This document shows positions 10,920-22,720 of a DNA stretch of 64,000 nucleotides, piece by piece; positions within the stretch are counted from its first letter, which is position 1; every line of letters starts with the position of its first letter. Under the pieces are notes generated by a model. It had not been told where the DNA came from. It was given only the letters and a program-made list of their open reading frames with translations, and searched no databases. The stretch covers positions 1 through 64,000 of the forward strand of contig JAGPYM010000088.1 in NCBI GenBank assembly GCA_020736575.1, given 5' to 3'. A program made the position numbers and the translations under genes. Source of the stretch: Thelonectria olida. Lineage: Eukaryota > Ascomycota > Sordariomycetes > Hypocreales > Nectriaceae.

Positions 10920-12776
10920 CTACAGTATGACCTTCTCAAGTCGGGCATAGGCCTTGCGCGGCTTCCGGGTAACACCAACGATGGCCTCATAGCCCGACAA
11001 CTCCGGCGGACAAGTTAAAAGCTTGTAATTCCAAATCATGAGCGTGATGAGGAGGCGCATCTCCACATACGCCAGCCTTTTCCCATAGCAACCACGAGTG
11101 CCCAGCCCAAAGGTCAGCACCGGTCCGGAGAGCGCGTCAAATACCTCCTTTCCATTTTCGATTTGGAGCCAGCGCTCTGGCGTGAAAGCAGCCATGGCGG
11201 TAGACTCATCCCAAGCCCGGACGCGACCCTCAGCGCTGACCTTTTTTGAACTGGCGCTGCGGAGGTTGTCCTCTATCTTCAAACATGGCTCGAGCATGCT
11301 GGGTCCCATTCCGAGCATCCAGAGCTCAGTGCCCTTGGGTATAAGGTGGCCGAGAACCTCCGTGTCCATCGTGGCGACCCTCTGGATGGAGTCAGACGTG
11401 CCAGAAAGGCGAACGATTTCCTCGATAACTGCCTCGAGGTAAGGGACCGGGGTGGTCCCCATGACTTCAGCCGCGGTCGGATTTCTCTTCTCAGCAAATG
11501 CATCGGGATGGGCGGCCTGGAGGGTGGCGCGGAGTTTGGTTTGGGCATCCTGATTGTCGGCGAGGAACTTGACGCCCCAGACTAGGGTGGTGCTTGTAGT
11601 ATCATGACCAGCAACGATGACCACAAAAACCTTGACAGCATCGTCAGCATTGAGACTCCATGGATGATCTTCGCCAAGACTTACCTCGTCAATCATGCTC
11701 TCCGTGTAGTACTGGGGTTCACGCCCCTCTTTGGCAGCAGTCAACTTCTCCCGGCGGACCATAAGATCAATCGCAGAGCGAGCCCAAGAGTCGTCGTCGC
11801 CGCGTGCGTCAAGCTTAGAGACAGCTCTCGCGATCTCTCGCTTGCAAAGCTCTCTCCTAGTTTGCACTGCATCGCGGAGGCTAGATTCGAACGTTTGCCG
11901 TCGCCACCACTTGAATTTCGGAAACAAAGTAGAGTGTTGGCCCTCAACGGCATCTGTAATGGTCAGCACGGCCTCAAGCTCGTCGCCAATGTGTGCTTTT
12001 GGAAAATGAAGAGGCGAATCCTTGCTGGTTGTGCCAGCTTGGAGGGCCTTGACGCCCTCTTCACCAGCCGCCTCGAGTTCCTTGAGTTGTGGAGCAATCG
12101 CTCTGTGCTCGAACGCCTCGCCAAAAGAGAAGCTGTTGACAGCGTCCAGCGCGACGTAAAAGATGTCCTTTTCTACTTCAAATGGTCTCCCGTCGGCGAT
12201 TCTGGACTTCGCATCCCAAAGACGGAGCATGTCCAAAGCGTTCGAGTGAATTGCTGGTGCCGCCACGTTGTTGAGAAATGCAGGAAGCATAAGATCCTGG
12301 AGCAGGCGCCGGTGTCCTTTCCACGCCCTATTAGAAGGGAAGTGGATGTGCCCGAGAGGCGCGGGTCCCGCAAAGATATCAGCCCAGTACGGGGAACGGT
12401 CGAACTCCCTCGTCCGCCGGAGGCAGATGTCTTGTGTCTCCTGGAAGTCTGCAATGACGACCCATGGCTTTCCGAAGGGCCGGATGAAGGCTTGGTAGAT
12501 GGGACTTTTGTGCTTCTTGATCTGCTCCGACAGCCAAAGAGTCACCTCTCCAGTTTCGAGGTAAGACTTCGTCAGCTCCGGACCATCGCCAAAAAGACTT
12601 GAAAGTGCCGATTTGTTGTGCGGGATACCTGGGATCGGGCGTGGGAGAAGTGACTGATAGATTGCGTAGAGGGCGATAATGAGTAAACCTGAGAGGGCAG
12701 TATACAGACTAGTTGAAGAGTAGGCTTCGAAGACAAAATCGAGAGCTTCAGTTCCATTGAAAGCGATGCCTTCCAT
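10920..12776 (-). CDS. cytochrome P450 monooxygenase
   Basis: Microsomal-type P450 of about 600 residues from the ATG at 12776; the open frame extends further upstream only through a non-ATG codon. A hydrophobic anchor (LYTALSGLLIIALYAIY) and a PRPIPGIPHN hinge start the protein. The I-helix carries AGHDTTSTT, the K-helix EEIVR (ExxR), and the heme-binding loop is FGLGTRGCYGKR with the Cys thiolate at about residue 545. A 54-bp intron lies at 11631-11684 (GTAAGT...CAAG, branch GCTGAC). It is a multiple of three with no stop, so the unspliced frame stays open, but splicing restores the continuous helix MIDE-VFVVIVAGHDTT. It is divergent from the SDR gene over 751 bp. Fungal P450s of this kind hydroxylate secondary metabolites or xenobiotics; no CYP family can be assigned. 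Confidence 0.93.
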   Translation of the reverse strand: MEGIAFNGTEALDFVFEAYSSTSLYTALSGLLIIALYAIYQSLLPRPIPGIPHNKSALSSLFGDGPELTKSYLETGEVTLWLSEQIKKHKSPIYQAFIRPFGKPWVVIADFQETQDICLRRTREFDRSPYWADIFAGPAPLGHIHFPSNRAWKGHRRLLQDLMLPAFLNNVAAPAIHSNALDMLRLWDAKSRIADGRPFEVEKDIFYVALDAVNSFSFGEAFEHRAIAPQLKELEAAGEEGVKALQAGTTSKDSPLHFPKAHIGDELEAVLTITDAVEGQHSTLFPKFKWWRRQTFESSLRDAVQTRRELCKREIARAVSKLDARGDDDSWARSAIDLMVRREKLTAAKEGREPQYYTESMIDEVSLGEDHPWSLNADDAVKVFVVIVAGHDTTSTTLVWGVKFLADNQDAQTKLRATLQAAHPDAFAEKRNPTAAEVMGTTPVPYLEAVIEEIVRLSGTSDSIQRVATMDTEVLGHLIPKGTELWMLGMGPSMLEPCLKIEDNLRSASSKKVSAEGRVRAWDESTAMAAFTPERWLQIENGKEVFDALSGPVLTFGLGTRGCYGKRLAYVEMRLLITLMIWNYKLLTCPPELSGYEAIVGVTRKPRKAYARLEKVIL

Positions 12777-13527
12777 ACTGGGCGCTGGTATTTCAAGTAA
12801 CAAGCGTGTAAGAAGTAGTGAGTAGAAGGAAGTTTTGAATAGATCCAGAGTTGTGACAAGGAATCATGTTATATGCTCTGGAGTGGCCACTCTACTCGAC
12901 CTCAAGACCAGGGTAACCCTTCGGGTCAAGCCTCAACTCTCGGCAGTTCGGCTCGCCAAGGGGGCTCAGATGGCGGCGATCCTTCCTAGACAGCCTTCTT
13001 GGGGGATGTTCAATGACGATTCGAGTCGATTGCTGGAAGACTGCGGATCCCGCGGATCCCGCGGGTTTGGGTTTCAGAGTAAACTCGCCAATTATCACCA
13101 TCTGGATGGACAGCGTCCCGAGGGCCTCGCACCGCAGTGGGTGAGACGCCTCGGCCACCCGGGGCTCCGCGGGTTCGGGCTTCGGAGAGACTTGCCAATT
13201 ATCCACACCTGGACGGACAACGTGCCGGGCGTCACTGCGTCCGCTCTGTTACTCCACGGCAAGCACACCATCGCGGGCCAACGTGTCCCGTCAGAGCTTG
13301 TCGACACCGCGGAGTTGAACATGACGGGGTGTCCGCGGCGACGGCTCGGCTTGTTTACCAGCGAGTCCAAAGAAGAGGATGAAGTAGAAAAAGGGTCGTG
13401 GGGTCCCAGATGACCACGGTAAGCAGGTCCTACACTAATCAACCCAAGCCATAATTAACACTTGCGCCCTGCATCCATACTATTCGATTCAAACTCGGCC
13501 CTTCTAACAATAACTAAACACCCCAAC
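12777..13527. promoter_or_regulatory. divergent P450/SDR promoter rich in CCGCGG
   Basis: This is the shared upstream region of the P450 and SDR genes. CCGCGG occurs at 13050-13055, 13059-13064, 13167-13172, 13307-13312 and about 13333-13338. Two adjacent CGG-N3-CCG sites (CGGATCCCG) occupy 13044-13052 and 13053-13061. These fit binding sites of dimeric Zn2Cys6 regulators. No plausible gene is seen; the open frames here are low-complexity shadows of the GC-rich DNA. Confidence 0.55.
13061..13238. repeat. 108-bp-spaced tandem duplication in promoter
   Basis: Two copies of a roughly 70-bp unit start at 13061 and 13169. Each begins GCGGGTTYGGGYTTC, contains GCCAATTATC, then a CTGGAYGGACARCGT-like stretch. 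By eye they are about 75% identical. The unit carries a CCGCGGG palindrome and a CCAAT-like core (GCCAATTATC), so the duplication doubles candidate regulatory sites. Confidence 0.7.
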
Positions 13528-14357
13528 ATGGCATCTGTCACTTTCAAACCCTTCGCTAGCAAGGTCATTGCCGTCACAGGAGCCGGCAGTGGCATTGGAC
13601 GCGCCACGGCCATCTATCTAGGCCGCCACGGCGCCTCCCTCGCCATCTCAGACTTGAACAAGACCGCTGTTGACAAAGTCGCAGCCGAAATCATTGCCGA
13701 CCGTCCCGATGCCAAGGTCATCGCCTCAGCCGTTGATGTCAGCAAAGCGGACCAGGTCAAAGCATGGGTCAACCAGACCATCGAGGCTTTCGGACGACTG
13801 GACGGTGCCGCCAACATTGCCGGTACCGGTGGTCCACCGAGCCAGCCGGCCCTGGAGAGCCAGTCCGATGCAGTGTGGAAGATGATCATTGACGTCAACC
13901 TTTCGGGCGTCATGTATTGTATGCGCGAGGAACTGCGGGTGTTATCTGAGGGCGGTGCTATCGTCAATGCCTCGAGCGTCCTTGGGCTGCGCAGCGCGCC
14001 TGACGCCGGTGGGAGCCCGTATGTGGCCAGCAAGCATGGAGTACTCGGGTTGACCAGAACGGCCGCGAGGGAGTATGGCCACAAGAATATCCGCGTTAAC
14101 TGCGTGAACCCGTAAGTTGAAGCGTTCCAATCTTCTGGAGTACCGACTATGGCTGATACTGATACAGAGGTGCCATTGACACGCCCATGATGCAGCCGCA
14201 GGAGGGTACAGAGAACCCCATGAACGACATCCACCCCCCTATTGCCAGAATGGGAACCCCGGAAGAGGTCGCCCAACTCGTTGGATTTCTTTTGGGCGAG
14301 GAGTCTCGGTACATCTCGGGAACCTCAGTGGTGATTGATGGTGGGCTGATTTGCTAG
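13528..14357 (+). CDS. short-chain dehydrogenase/reductase (SDR)
   Basis: Classical SDR of 257 residues in two exons, 13528-14111 and 14168-14357, with a 56-bp intron whose splicing gives NPGAIDTPMM. Motifs: cofactor loop TGAGSGIG (17-24), Asp42 after the second strand (favours NAD), NIAG where most SDRs have NNAG, catalytic Ser149/150 (NASS), Tyr165 and Lys169 (YVASK), and the C-terminal RMGTPEEVAQLVGFLL...ISGTSVVIDGG. It oxidises an alcohol or reduces a ketone; the substrate is unknown. An in-frame ATG exists upstream, but the ATG at 13528, in an AACATGGC context, starts directly before the Rossmann fold. Divergent transcription from the P450 suggests shared control and consecutive steps on one substrate. 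Confidence 0.94.
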
Positions 14358-15422
14358 ACTCGAACCTTGCTGGGGCGAGTACGATGTGGAATACGCAAAT
14401 TAGCTTCGGCGACTGCTTTGCTGCCGAGTTGCGTACAATTACAATTACAATGTATTAACGCCTGGCGGCGGAACCGAAAGGGCACTGCGTGCTGGTATAC
14501 ATACACGTTTCTCAAAAGTGTCCTGTTCTCCTTAAGCTCATACTGTGCCCATCCTTGCTTTTGCCTTCTCATCTGTTCTCTCTGTCTCTGCGGATTCCCG
14601 TGGCTTAACTATAGAACTAACAGCATTTGTCTTCTCTTCTAATAACATTTAAGCGCTAAAACACTTTCGCTTTAGTTTGTAATCTTTAAGACTCTTATTA
14701 ACTAGCCTACTATTAGGAGATATAAAATTAATACTACCTAGTTTTATACTATATTGCTCTATTTAGAATTTTACTTATAGCTTAAAGCTTAAATAAAAAA
14801 ATAAAAATAAAAGTATATATAATTTTTAAATAGTAATTATATAAGTTTTTTTTTAAACTTTTTTATATATTTTTATAAATAAACTAATTTAAATTTTTTT
14901 TAAAAAAATACTTTTATATATTTTACAAATTCTTTTATTTTTTTAATAGTTTTATATATATTAACTTTCTTATAATAAACTAAGTGTTAAAGTTTTCCTT
15001 TTTTAAAAATTTCTTTAAAATAGGGCCGCAATAAAAAGTGCTAGAATTTCTATATTCCTATAATAGATACAAACAAGGGGGCTATGGTCGGGCCCCATTG
15101 GTTTATTAAGAGCCCGATAGTAGGAATCTAGTGTTCCCCTAAAACCATTTAGTTACTTTATTTATACACAAGGTCTTATATATAGACTAATTGTAAAACG
15201 ATATCTTTTTCCTATTTCCCATTTCCCATTCTATCTTGGATGGTTTCTGTCTTCTATGTCGATTATACTCTAAGAAATATTACAAGCCTTCTCCACATCC
15301 GAATGTGGGATATGCATGGCTCTCGAAGTTTACTTCATTCCAGGCAACAAACACCAAACTCTCGCGCATCGCACACTAGGCTTATTGGTTGATATTACGC
15401 TATTACACACCCATGTATTGCT
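14358..15422. repeat. small AT-rich block in intergenic region
   Basis: 14640-15010 is strongly AT-rich and depleted of CA/TG, like the larger RIP-type blocks. 15011-15420 returns to normal composition and includes the 3' flank of the ABC gene. No gene is recognised. Whether the block derives from the same repeat as the others is not clear by eye. Confidence 0.6.
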
Positions 15423-18400
15423 TTAGTCCTTCTTGGCCTTCTTGTTCTTGGGAACCCTCGACAGCCAGTAGATAGCCAGTGCCATGGCGACGTTGAAGAT
15501 GCAGTACGCCCACATGAAGCCAAAATCTCTCCACCTGTTGCTGAACTTGACATGGATACCATCCAAGAAGGTATTGGTCTCGTTCATGGCACAGTATTGA
15601 CAGGTACTGCCGCCGGAATTGGCAAGGTACCCTCCGACCTCGGATATGTACTCAGACATGTACTCTCCACAGGTTGTACCATTCGGGGCCTCGAAAGGAA
15701 TGAATTCGTTGGGCCCGCAGTGCATCGGGGCGTTGGCCAGCGTCGTCCCGAGGAGACCCTCAATGACATAGGTGAAAGGGTTGACACGGTACATGAAGAT
15801 CCAGAATCCGGGAAGAGTGTCTGGGCCTGCAAGGACACTATCAAAGAAGGTCAGTCACGGATCCTCACTAAGCGCTATATACAAGGCAACATACCCGCAG
15901 AATGTAAACATCATGACCATGAATAGATTCACGATTCCTCCTGCCACGTCCGCACTTCCAATGCCGGCAATGATCATGTGCGCGAACGTGCTGGCAAAGA
16001 GGAAGAAGACCCAGATATGCATAAAGGTTGTGAATCCTCGCGAATCAACTGAGTTTGTATGCTCTGCATTCTTATAAAGACCAATTGGGAAATACCAGCA
16101 GATAAAGCATAGCACACCCATGAGCTGTTTATAGTTAGCATGGCGTGTGGTAATAATAGATTTTATCACTTACCGAGTTCCAGGCCAGTTCCACAGCAAT
16201 ATTTGCAACCATGAAAGCCTTCCAGGAGTATGCCTTGGAGGGACGTTCTCGAGCTTCATACATAGTACGTTGCGAAACAAAAACAGGCATGATTTGGTTA
16301 ACAATCTGCGGGAAGATGCTGAGGAAGAGGAAGACGCCAAACAACTGGTTCTGAAGCCCACGTTGAGTGTTGACGCCATTCAAGAAAGAGAGACCGATAA
16401 AGAGCGCCTAGCAAGTTAGTATATCTCGTCGCGCACTATGAGACAGTGGGCAGCAACTTACCGCGCCAACCGCCAGCATCATCTTCGAGTAGATGTACCC
16501 CGGGCTGCGCCAGTACTGCTGGAAGACTCGCTTGGTAACCTCCATGTACTGACGAATTGCGGGAGAGGCAAACTCATCATAGATCGAAGAGTCTTCTCCC
16601 GACTGATTTTGGTTCGGGGATTCCCCGGCAGTGACCAAGCGGTTGAGCTCTTCCTGAACTTCCTGATACTCCTGGCTCTTGCTCCAAACTTCCGGCCAGT
16701 CAAATTTTGTCTGAGAGCCAGGTGCAGCGCCAATAATTCCAAGCATGTACTCAGCCGGGTTCGCTCCTGCAGGAAGCTTGGGAGCACCATTGCGGGTGAA
16801 GTAGTCGACAAGAACCTTCGAGTTGTTGCCGATATCACCAAAGTAGACCGTCTTGCCCTTGCTCAGGAGCAGAAGCCGGTCGAACCTTTGGAAGAGCATA
16901 GCAGAGGGCTGGTGGATGGTGCAGAGAATAGCCTGGCCATTTTGTGTGAGCTTCTCCAGCAGATCACAGATAGACCACGACGTCTGGCTGTCCAGACCGG
17001 ACGTAGGCTCGTCGAGGAAGAGAAGAAGCTGAGGGCGGGCGGCGAGTTCCACGCCAATTGTCAAGCGCTTACGCTGCTCAACATTGAGACCTTCTCCGGG
17101 GACACCGATAATCGCATCTGCATACTCCTCCATATTAAGAAGGTTAATAACTGTATCCACATAGTCAATCTTCTGCTGCTGAGTATATCGCGCGGGTTGT
17201 CGAAGAAGGGCGCTAAATGTAAGGGCCTCTCGCACGGTTGAGGTATGGAGGTGGAGGTCTTGCTGCTGAACATATCCAGTCTTGCGTTGAAACGACTCAT
17301 CCCGAAGCTTGCCATCGACGAGCATGTCACCACTCACAACACCCATGGTCACACGACTCGCAAGCACATCGAGAAGTGTAGTCTTGCCGGCTCCGGACGA
17401 TCCCTGTATTGTACAATTAGCCAACACGGTCCACCCCTGAAGCAGGTTTGTTTACTCACCATAAGCGCTGTTAGAGTGCCAGGCTTCACCCAACCGTCAA
17501 CATGGTCCAGGATCCTGCGAGGTTCTCCCTTGATCGTGACGTCGTAACAAACGTTCTTCCAGTGGAAGATGGAAGTCTGCTTATCAACCTGTGAATCCGA
17601 AGTGTTGCCATCGGTAGCGTCACCTGCAACTGCAGTCACAGCGCCACTTTCGACGTCCTTTACGCCCTTATGCTGACGCTTGTTCATGGACTTGCGGCTG
17701 AACACCAGCACCTCTCCCTTAGACCGTTCAGATGTGACGTACTCGGTGGCGAGCAGGTGCAGGAGCATGTATCCAATCATGAAAGCTACCAAGATACCGA
17801 AGTTGCGCCATTTGTGAGAGTTATCGTATTGGAAGGCGGTAGCGAGATACGTGGCACCATCGACACGATCTCGGCCGGGAACTGAGCCAAGCGCTGAACA
17901 GGCTCTTCCAGTCGCTGATACGTTGTCATACCCAGGACCAGAAGGCACAAAGGTCGAACAGGCGAAGTCTCTTCCGACGAACTCGTTAAGCAGGACGCTT
18001 TCCAGGCTGTAGTAGATGGGGTTGCCCCATCGACACCAGCCGATCCAGTCCTTCATGTACTGAGGTGGAATCGCGTAACCAGTATACAGGACTAGAGCCA
18101 GTAGGATAATCGATGCCGGGGCCAGAGCTTGTGCGTTCGATTTGGTTGTGGAACCAATCAACCGGAAAAGCATTGACATGACGAGAGTCGTGGTGAAGGA
18201 TATAAGCAAGAAGAAGAAGAAAGGCCCAGCTTCCCGCCGAAGGTTTGACATAAAATAGAGGGTTGTGTTGATGATGATGGCATTGAGTATCTTGTATGGC
18301 AAATCCACGATTATCGATGCGAGGGCCTCGGCGCTGGGGTGGTAGAGGGCATACCTTGCATGCTTCTCTACAATGCTGCGTTTTGCGTATAGAGTTATAA

Positions 18401-20106
18401 TTTCCAAGATGCTGCCAAAAGCGTTCATAAGAATAATAAAAAACATCAAGATGGCGCGCTTGTTGAAGGTGCTTGTGGTCTGGGAAAGGTTATAGAAGAT
18501 GCTGCTAACAACGAGCGCTTCAATAAAGTTGGTCACCAGCATGGTGATGGTCATACTGGGGTCGGTCTTGAGCATAGTGTAGCTCCTCCACATTGTCAGC
18601 CGCATCTGCTCCAGGTAAGACAAGGTGAATGGAGACTTTGGGCGTTGCGAATCCGCCTGGTCCATCTGCCGAGTCTCCAGGAACTTGTCATAGTGTTCTC
18701 CGTGGAAGGGGTGGTTTGCAGCATAATCCTCGATCTCCTCCATTAGGCGGGCGCGGTGCTTGCTCTGCTTCCATGCCTGCGCAAACTCTTCCGGCGATCG
18801 TGAGGTTCTGTTTTCCCAGCCTGGGCGGATTACACGCTCCTGTTGGCTCGTCATGGATGTCAGGAAGTCGGCAGTGGTCTGCTGCTCGGCGCAAACAAAT
18901 CCGAGATTTTCAAAGTATGCCTTCGCTTCGTTGGCTTTTCCGAAGAAGATCTGTCGACCCTGGTATAGGACTATAACCTTGTCGAAGAGCTTGGAGTGTG
19001 TTAGCCTCGCGTCGGATCCAGAAATTATTAGCATGACTTACATCATAGGCGCCCTGAGGAGCCTGATAGATGGCAACGCAGGAAGTGCAGCTCATTACGT
19101 CGGCCTGGGTCCTCAGTGTCCGGCAGAACTCGACGGCGTTTGCGCTGTCGAGACCTCGCGTGCTGTTATCCCAGCACTGCAGTGGCGAATAGCTCAGAGA
19201 TGCCTCCGCAATAGTAACGCGCTTCCGCTCGCCACCGCTTACACCTCGAACAAAGTCGTCACCTACGCGGGTGTTCTTGGTGTGGGAAATGCCAAACATA
19301 GCCATAGCTACATCGCGCAGATGCTCCACATACTCCGCCCGACTGATACCCTGGGGAATATTCTTAGGGCACCGGGCGCAGGCAGCGAAATACAGAGTAT
19401 CTCCGACAGTTAGCTGCGGGAAGTGGTGGTCAACCTCAGCGGTATAGATGGCTTCGCCTCTGAAAGCACTCCTCATCTGTTTCGGGTGGATACCCTGATA
19501 GTTAATCATGGAGTTGCCTTCGATGTGAAAGCCGTGCGTGTCGCCAGCAATAGTCTTGAGAAATGTCGAGCATCCAGAGCCGGGAGGTCCAAGCACACAA
19601 AGCATCTCGCCGCTATGGACGACGCCCTCCAGTCCGTGCAGGATATCGACTCTCTGCTGCTGCTGGCCCAACACCTTCTTGACCAGCGTGCCGGCCTTAA
19701 GGAAGGCATTTCCCACGCTCTTCTGGAAATCAGTAGCGGTGCCATACCCAAACACATTGAGCTCTTTGAAAGCAACTCCGGTGGTTTTGGGCGGGGTGCC
19801 CTCCAGGGTGTCCTTTCTAATATCGTAGAAGGCCCTTGCCCACCTCTTTGCATCGAATTCGGGGCTGTTCGGGTTCAGAGGCCCGTCTCCGGGGACAGGG
19901 AAGAGCGATCCTGGTGCTCCCAAGGATTTCGTGGTGAGCCGTCGTGCCAGTTGAAGTACATCGGCGTTTATGCGCTCTTCCTCCTGTTCTTGCTGGGTGG
20001 CTGCCCATTCCTGATTGGCGGCAGTGACTGCTGTGTCCATCGACCCAGAACGTGACGGCGACGGCTTGTCCGACTTGGGAGCAGGTTGTTCAGATAGCTC
20101 GCTCAT
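15423..20106 (-). CDS. PDR-type ABC multidrug transporter (ABC-G)
   Basis: Full-length pleiotropic-drug-resistance exporter of 1471 residues in the plasma membrane, order (NBD-TMD)x2. Exons: 19042-20106, 17460-18989, 16462-17403, 16174-16407, 15895-16124 and 15423-15837; phases all close. NBD1 has the fungal PDR-degenerate Walker [10 protein letters not shown] (Cys for Lys), signature VSGGERKRV and a Walker-B-like [16 protein letters not shown]2 has canonical Walker [10 protein letters not shown], a degenerate signature (LNVEQRKRL) and Walker [15 protein letters not shown]. This asymmetry is normal for the family. The TMD ends include [11 protein letters not shown] and [15 protein letters not shown]. 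It should export hydrophobic drugs, toxins or the product of the neighbouring enzymes. Candidate zinc-cluster sites lie upstream. Confidence 0.96.
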
Positions 20107-22720
20107 CGTTACGGGAAAGTCTGAGGCGGTAGTAATTGGACTGGTGAGCGATGATAATATCGCGGTATTAAAAAAGTTAAAGATTAGAAAAACAAGACCA
20201 GTGAATGCTAATAGCTGAGATCTATGGATGGGCCGGATTCAATTGCGTGTTGATTCGATTCAATGCTGTAAGGTTGCAGTAGCCAAATGTACGGATGAAT
20301 ACTTTCACCCCTTTGTATTAATACCTCGCTTCGGCCTGCAGAATTTTGAGTCACACTCAAATGAAGCTACGTAAGGGGTCGTAAGCCACCCTGTTGGCCT
20401 CCGGACTGTGAGCCCCGTATCACCGGGGCCGAAGGTCTCCCGGACGTCCGGGAGTTCCAGAGACCGAACGGCCAGCCAACATGGCTCCGCCTCACAGTCA
20501 TCTGCCAAGCACTGAAGGGCTTCGGGGACCTTGCTAAGTCTGGCTAGACCATTCATGGCGAAGGAATCAGGGGTATGGAGGAAGTCCCAGACCTTTAGAG
20601 CTTAGCTGCGTCATAGCCTCCAACGTGCTGAGCTGAATTCAGGTTGCGGAAATCCGCGGTTACCGTTTGGTTCACATATCTCGTCTCAAGAGTCTGACGT
20701 CAACCTCGGTTCCAATTTGCAACAATCCTCGGAGTTTTCCCTGTCAATGACGGAGACTGTTTCGACAAGCCGAGACGCGTATGCGAGAACCACCATAATC
20801 AACTCTTTGGGATCAACTCGTCTAGTGCGAGGCTCAAGCAACCGGGCTCGTTTGATTATGTTAAGGCAGATTCGGAAACTTGAGAGCAATAGGAAGAACT
20901 CGTTGGGTAACTTGGAAAGCACACGACTAGCTATGGGGGGCGATACCGACTATACCCCCTCGACTGATACAAGGACAAAACAAAGCAGGCGGGGTTCTAC
21001 CGGACGAAAAACGACTTGTTCTACTGAAAACCCCTGTGGTGTGCAAATTTTGCGTGTAACAGGTGTAGGGAGGACTATGTAACGACGAGCTAATTGCTGG
21101 TGCTGTCAAACTAACCACTGTGCCATTGAACAGAATAATAGATCTTCTCCCCTCTTGGCATTTTTGGAGTTGTCTGAGTTTAGCATCTAACAGGTGCACG
21201 CCTCGCTCTACCTCGGCCTTCCACTAACCATATATATCAAGCGTCGGCGGCCGAGGTGTCGACCCCCGAATCTAGGCGGGGGCCGGCCTTCCTCAGGTTG
21301 GAACAGAGCTGGTCATTCGGAGTCCGCGGGTCCCATCCTTGACAATAGCCTGCAGCCGTCAGCGTCGTCACGCTTCCAGCTATTTTCTCCTGAGATACCC
21401 AGGTGCCGACATCACACGGCCAGGTTCTCCTGTTATCCCGAGGCGTAGAAATTCAAGACATGTCGTACTCCCAAGCTAGCTTCCAGTCAAGGTCTTCCGC
21501 TCTGCGATACTACGTCTTGTTGCCTACCTTGGCCGCAAGTCAACCTTACGAAGCGATAGGAATAGTTGGTCTATGTGTAAGAGAGGGCCAAAACCCCGAC
21601 CAAGGCCCGCTGTTTTGCTTTGTATCGACTCGGTGGTGAGAAAAGGGACGTACCGCCGTAGGACAAGAAGACTCAGTGACTGGGGGCAGAGTTTGTCCCG
21701 GAAACAGAGTCTGCTGGCCAAAGTCAATTGCCATCACAGAATGTGCCATTGCCGAAACGGCCCAGCTGCAATAGGATAGCTCGTTGCCGGTTAACTTCAC
21801 CATGCTGATGTCAAGGCTGTGTCGGCCTGGGTGCTGTCTTAATCCCGAGTAATGGCTTACCGATAAACTCGTAGTGAGTAGGGAACTCTTCTCATTAAGC
21901 AAGAGCTTTACAGTGGCAGGTATATATCTCCTGCTGGTTACACTTCGCTTATGGTCTTCAAGTATCACCAGCCACGGCATTCATCAGGCCTCCGTGGCGT
22001 GGGATATGCACGTTGCCAAGAGTGCTTGCCGCGAGACTCCACCGACTTGAGCAGCCCCGAGTTGAGATTTTCTCAGGCTTCCGAAGCCACGATCCGCATG
22101 CTGTCCGGCATCGATCAGCTGCAGTAATGTATCCCCACTCGGTGCTGAAGGTGGCCATCGCGCTTAGATCTGCCCAAGCCAACGGCGTCCTCGGTCCCCG
22201 AGGCGTCCGATCTTCGATACCGCGTTCACATCGGTCAGCCAGAGCATCGAGTCTATCTCGGCATTGGACCCACGAGATCACGTTGGAGTGTTACTCCTCA
22301 GCTTGGTCAGGCGAATTGGAGCCATCTCCTCGGACACACGCTCATTTTCTTGCATGTGCGTGTGTGTGAACGGTTTCGGAATGACACATGGCTATGCTTG
22401 TAAACACATCTCTTACTGTGTGCGGTATGTTGACTTGTCGCCAGATGGAGCCACGCAACGTAGCTTGAGTGAGGTGAGTAGTTGGTGCCGCGGCCTTCGA
22501 GTTCATTTAGTCTCGTTAGACCAAATTTCCGTAGCCTAAAGGAAAAGCAGGACTACGGCTAGGGACATCGGGTCCTGACCTCTTACTTGAGCTGCAAAAA
22601 ACTTGCCCATCCTTCTCCACAGCCTGCCCGCATGGGTTTGGTTATGTTGCGCCTGCAAAGTCGCGTGATGCAAGCTGGAAGCCACTCGAAACCATTCTAT
22701 TTTCCACTAAAGACCTCCCC
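20107..22720. promoter_or_regulatory. long upstream region of the ABC transporter
   Basis: No gene is recognised in this 2.6 kb. It holds an exact 18-bp palindrome CTCCCGGACGTCCGGGAG (20437-20454), TCCGCGGT (20653-20660) and TCCGCGGG (21323-21330); the last fits the PDRE consensus TCCGYGGR. The rest has short, unremarkable open frames. The 22.0-22.3 kb part has overlapping frames on both strands but no family motif. Confidence 0.45.
20437..20454. promoter_or_regulatory. 18-bp perfect palindrome, zinc-cluster-like site
   Basis: CTCCCGGACGTCCGGGAG is fully self-complementary and contains inverted CCGG/CGG triplets. It lies about 330 bp upstream of the ABC transporter start, a normal position for an activator site of a PDR pump. 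Confidence 0.6.

Noticed and set aside
11604..12602. 332-residue open frame antisense to the P450
   Set aside because: It mirrors codon bias of the P450 on the other strand, has no family features, and overlaps a gene with all catalytic motifs.
13614..14276. 220-residue open frame antisense to the SDR
   Set aside because: Shadow of the SDR coding strand; it crosses the SDR intron and shows no domain.
16438..17241. 267-residue plus-strand frame within the ABC transporter
   Set aside because: Antisense shadow of the second nucleotide-binding domain.
21095..21150. tRNA-like TGGCACAGTGGTTAG on the minus strand
   Set aside because: The downstream sequence lacks a TPsiC arm and acceptor pairing.
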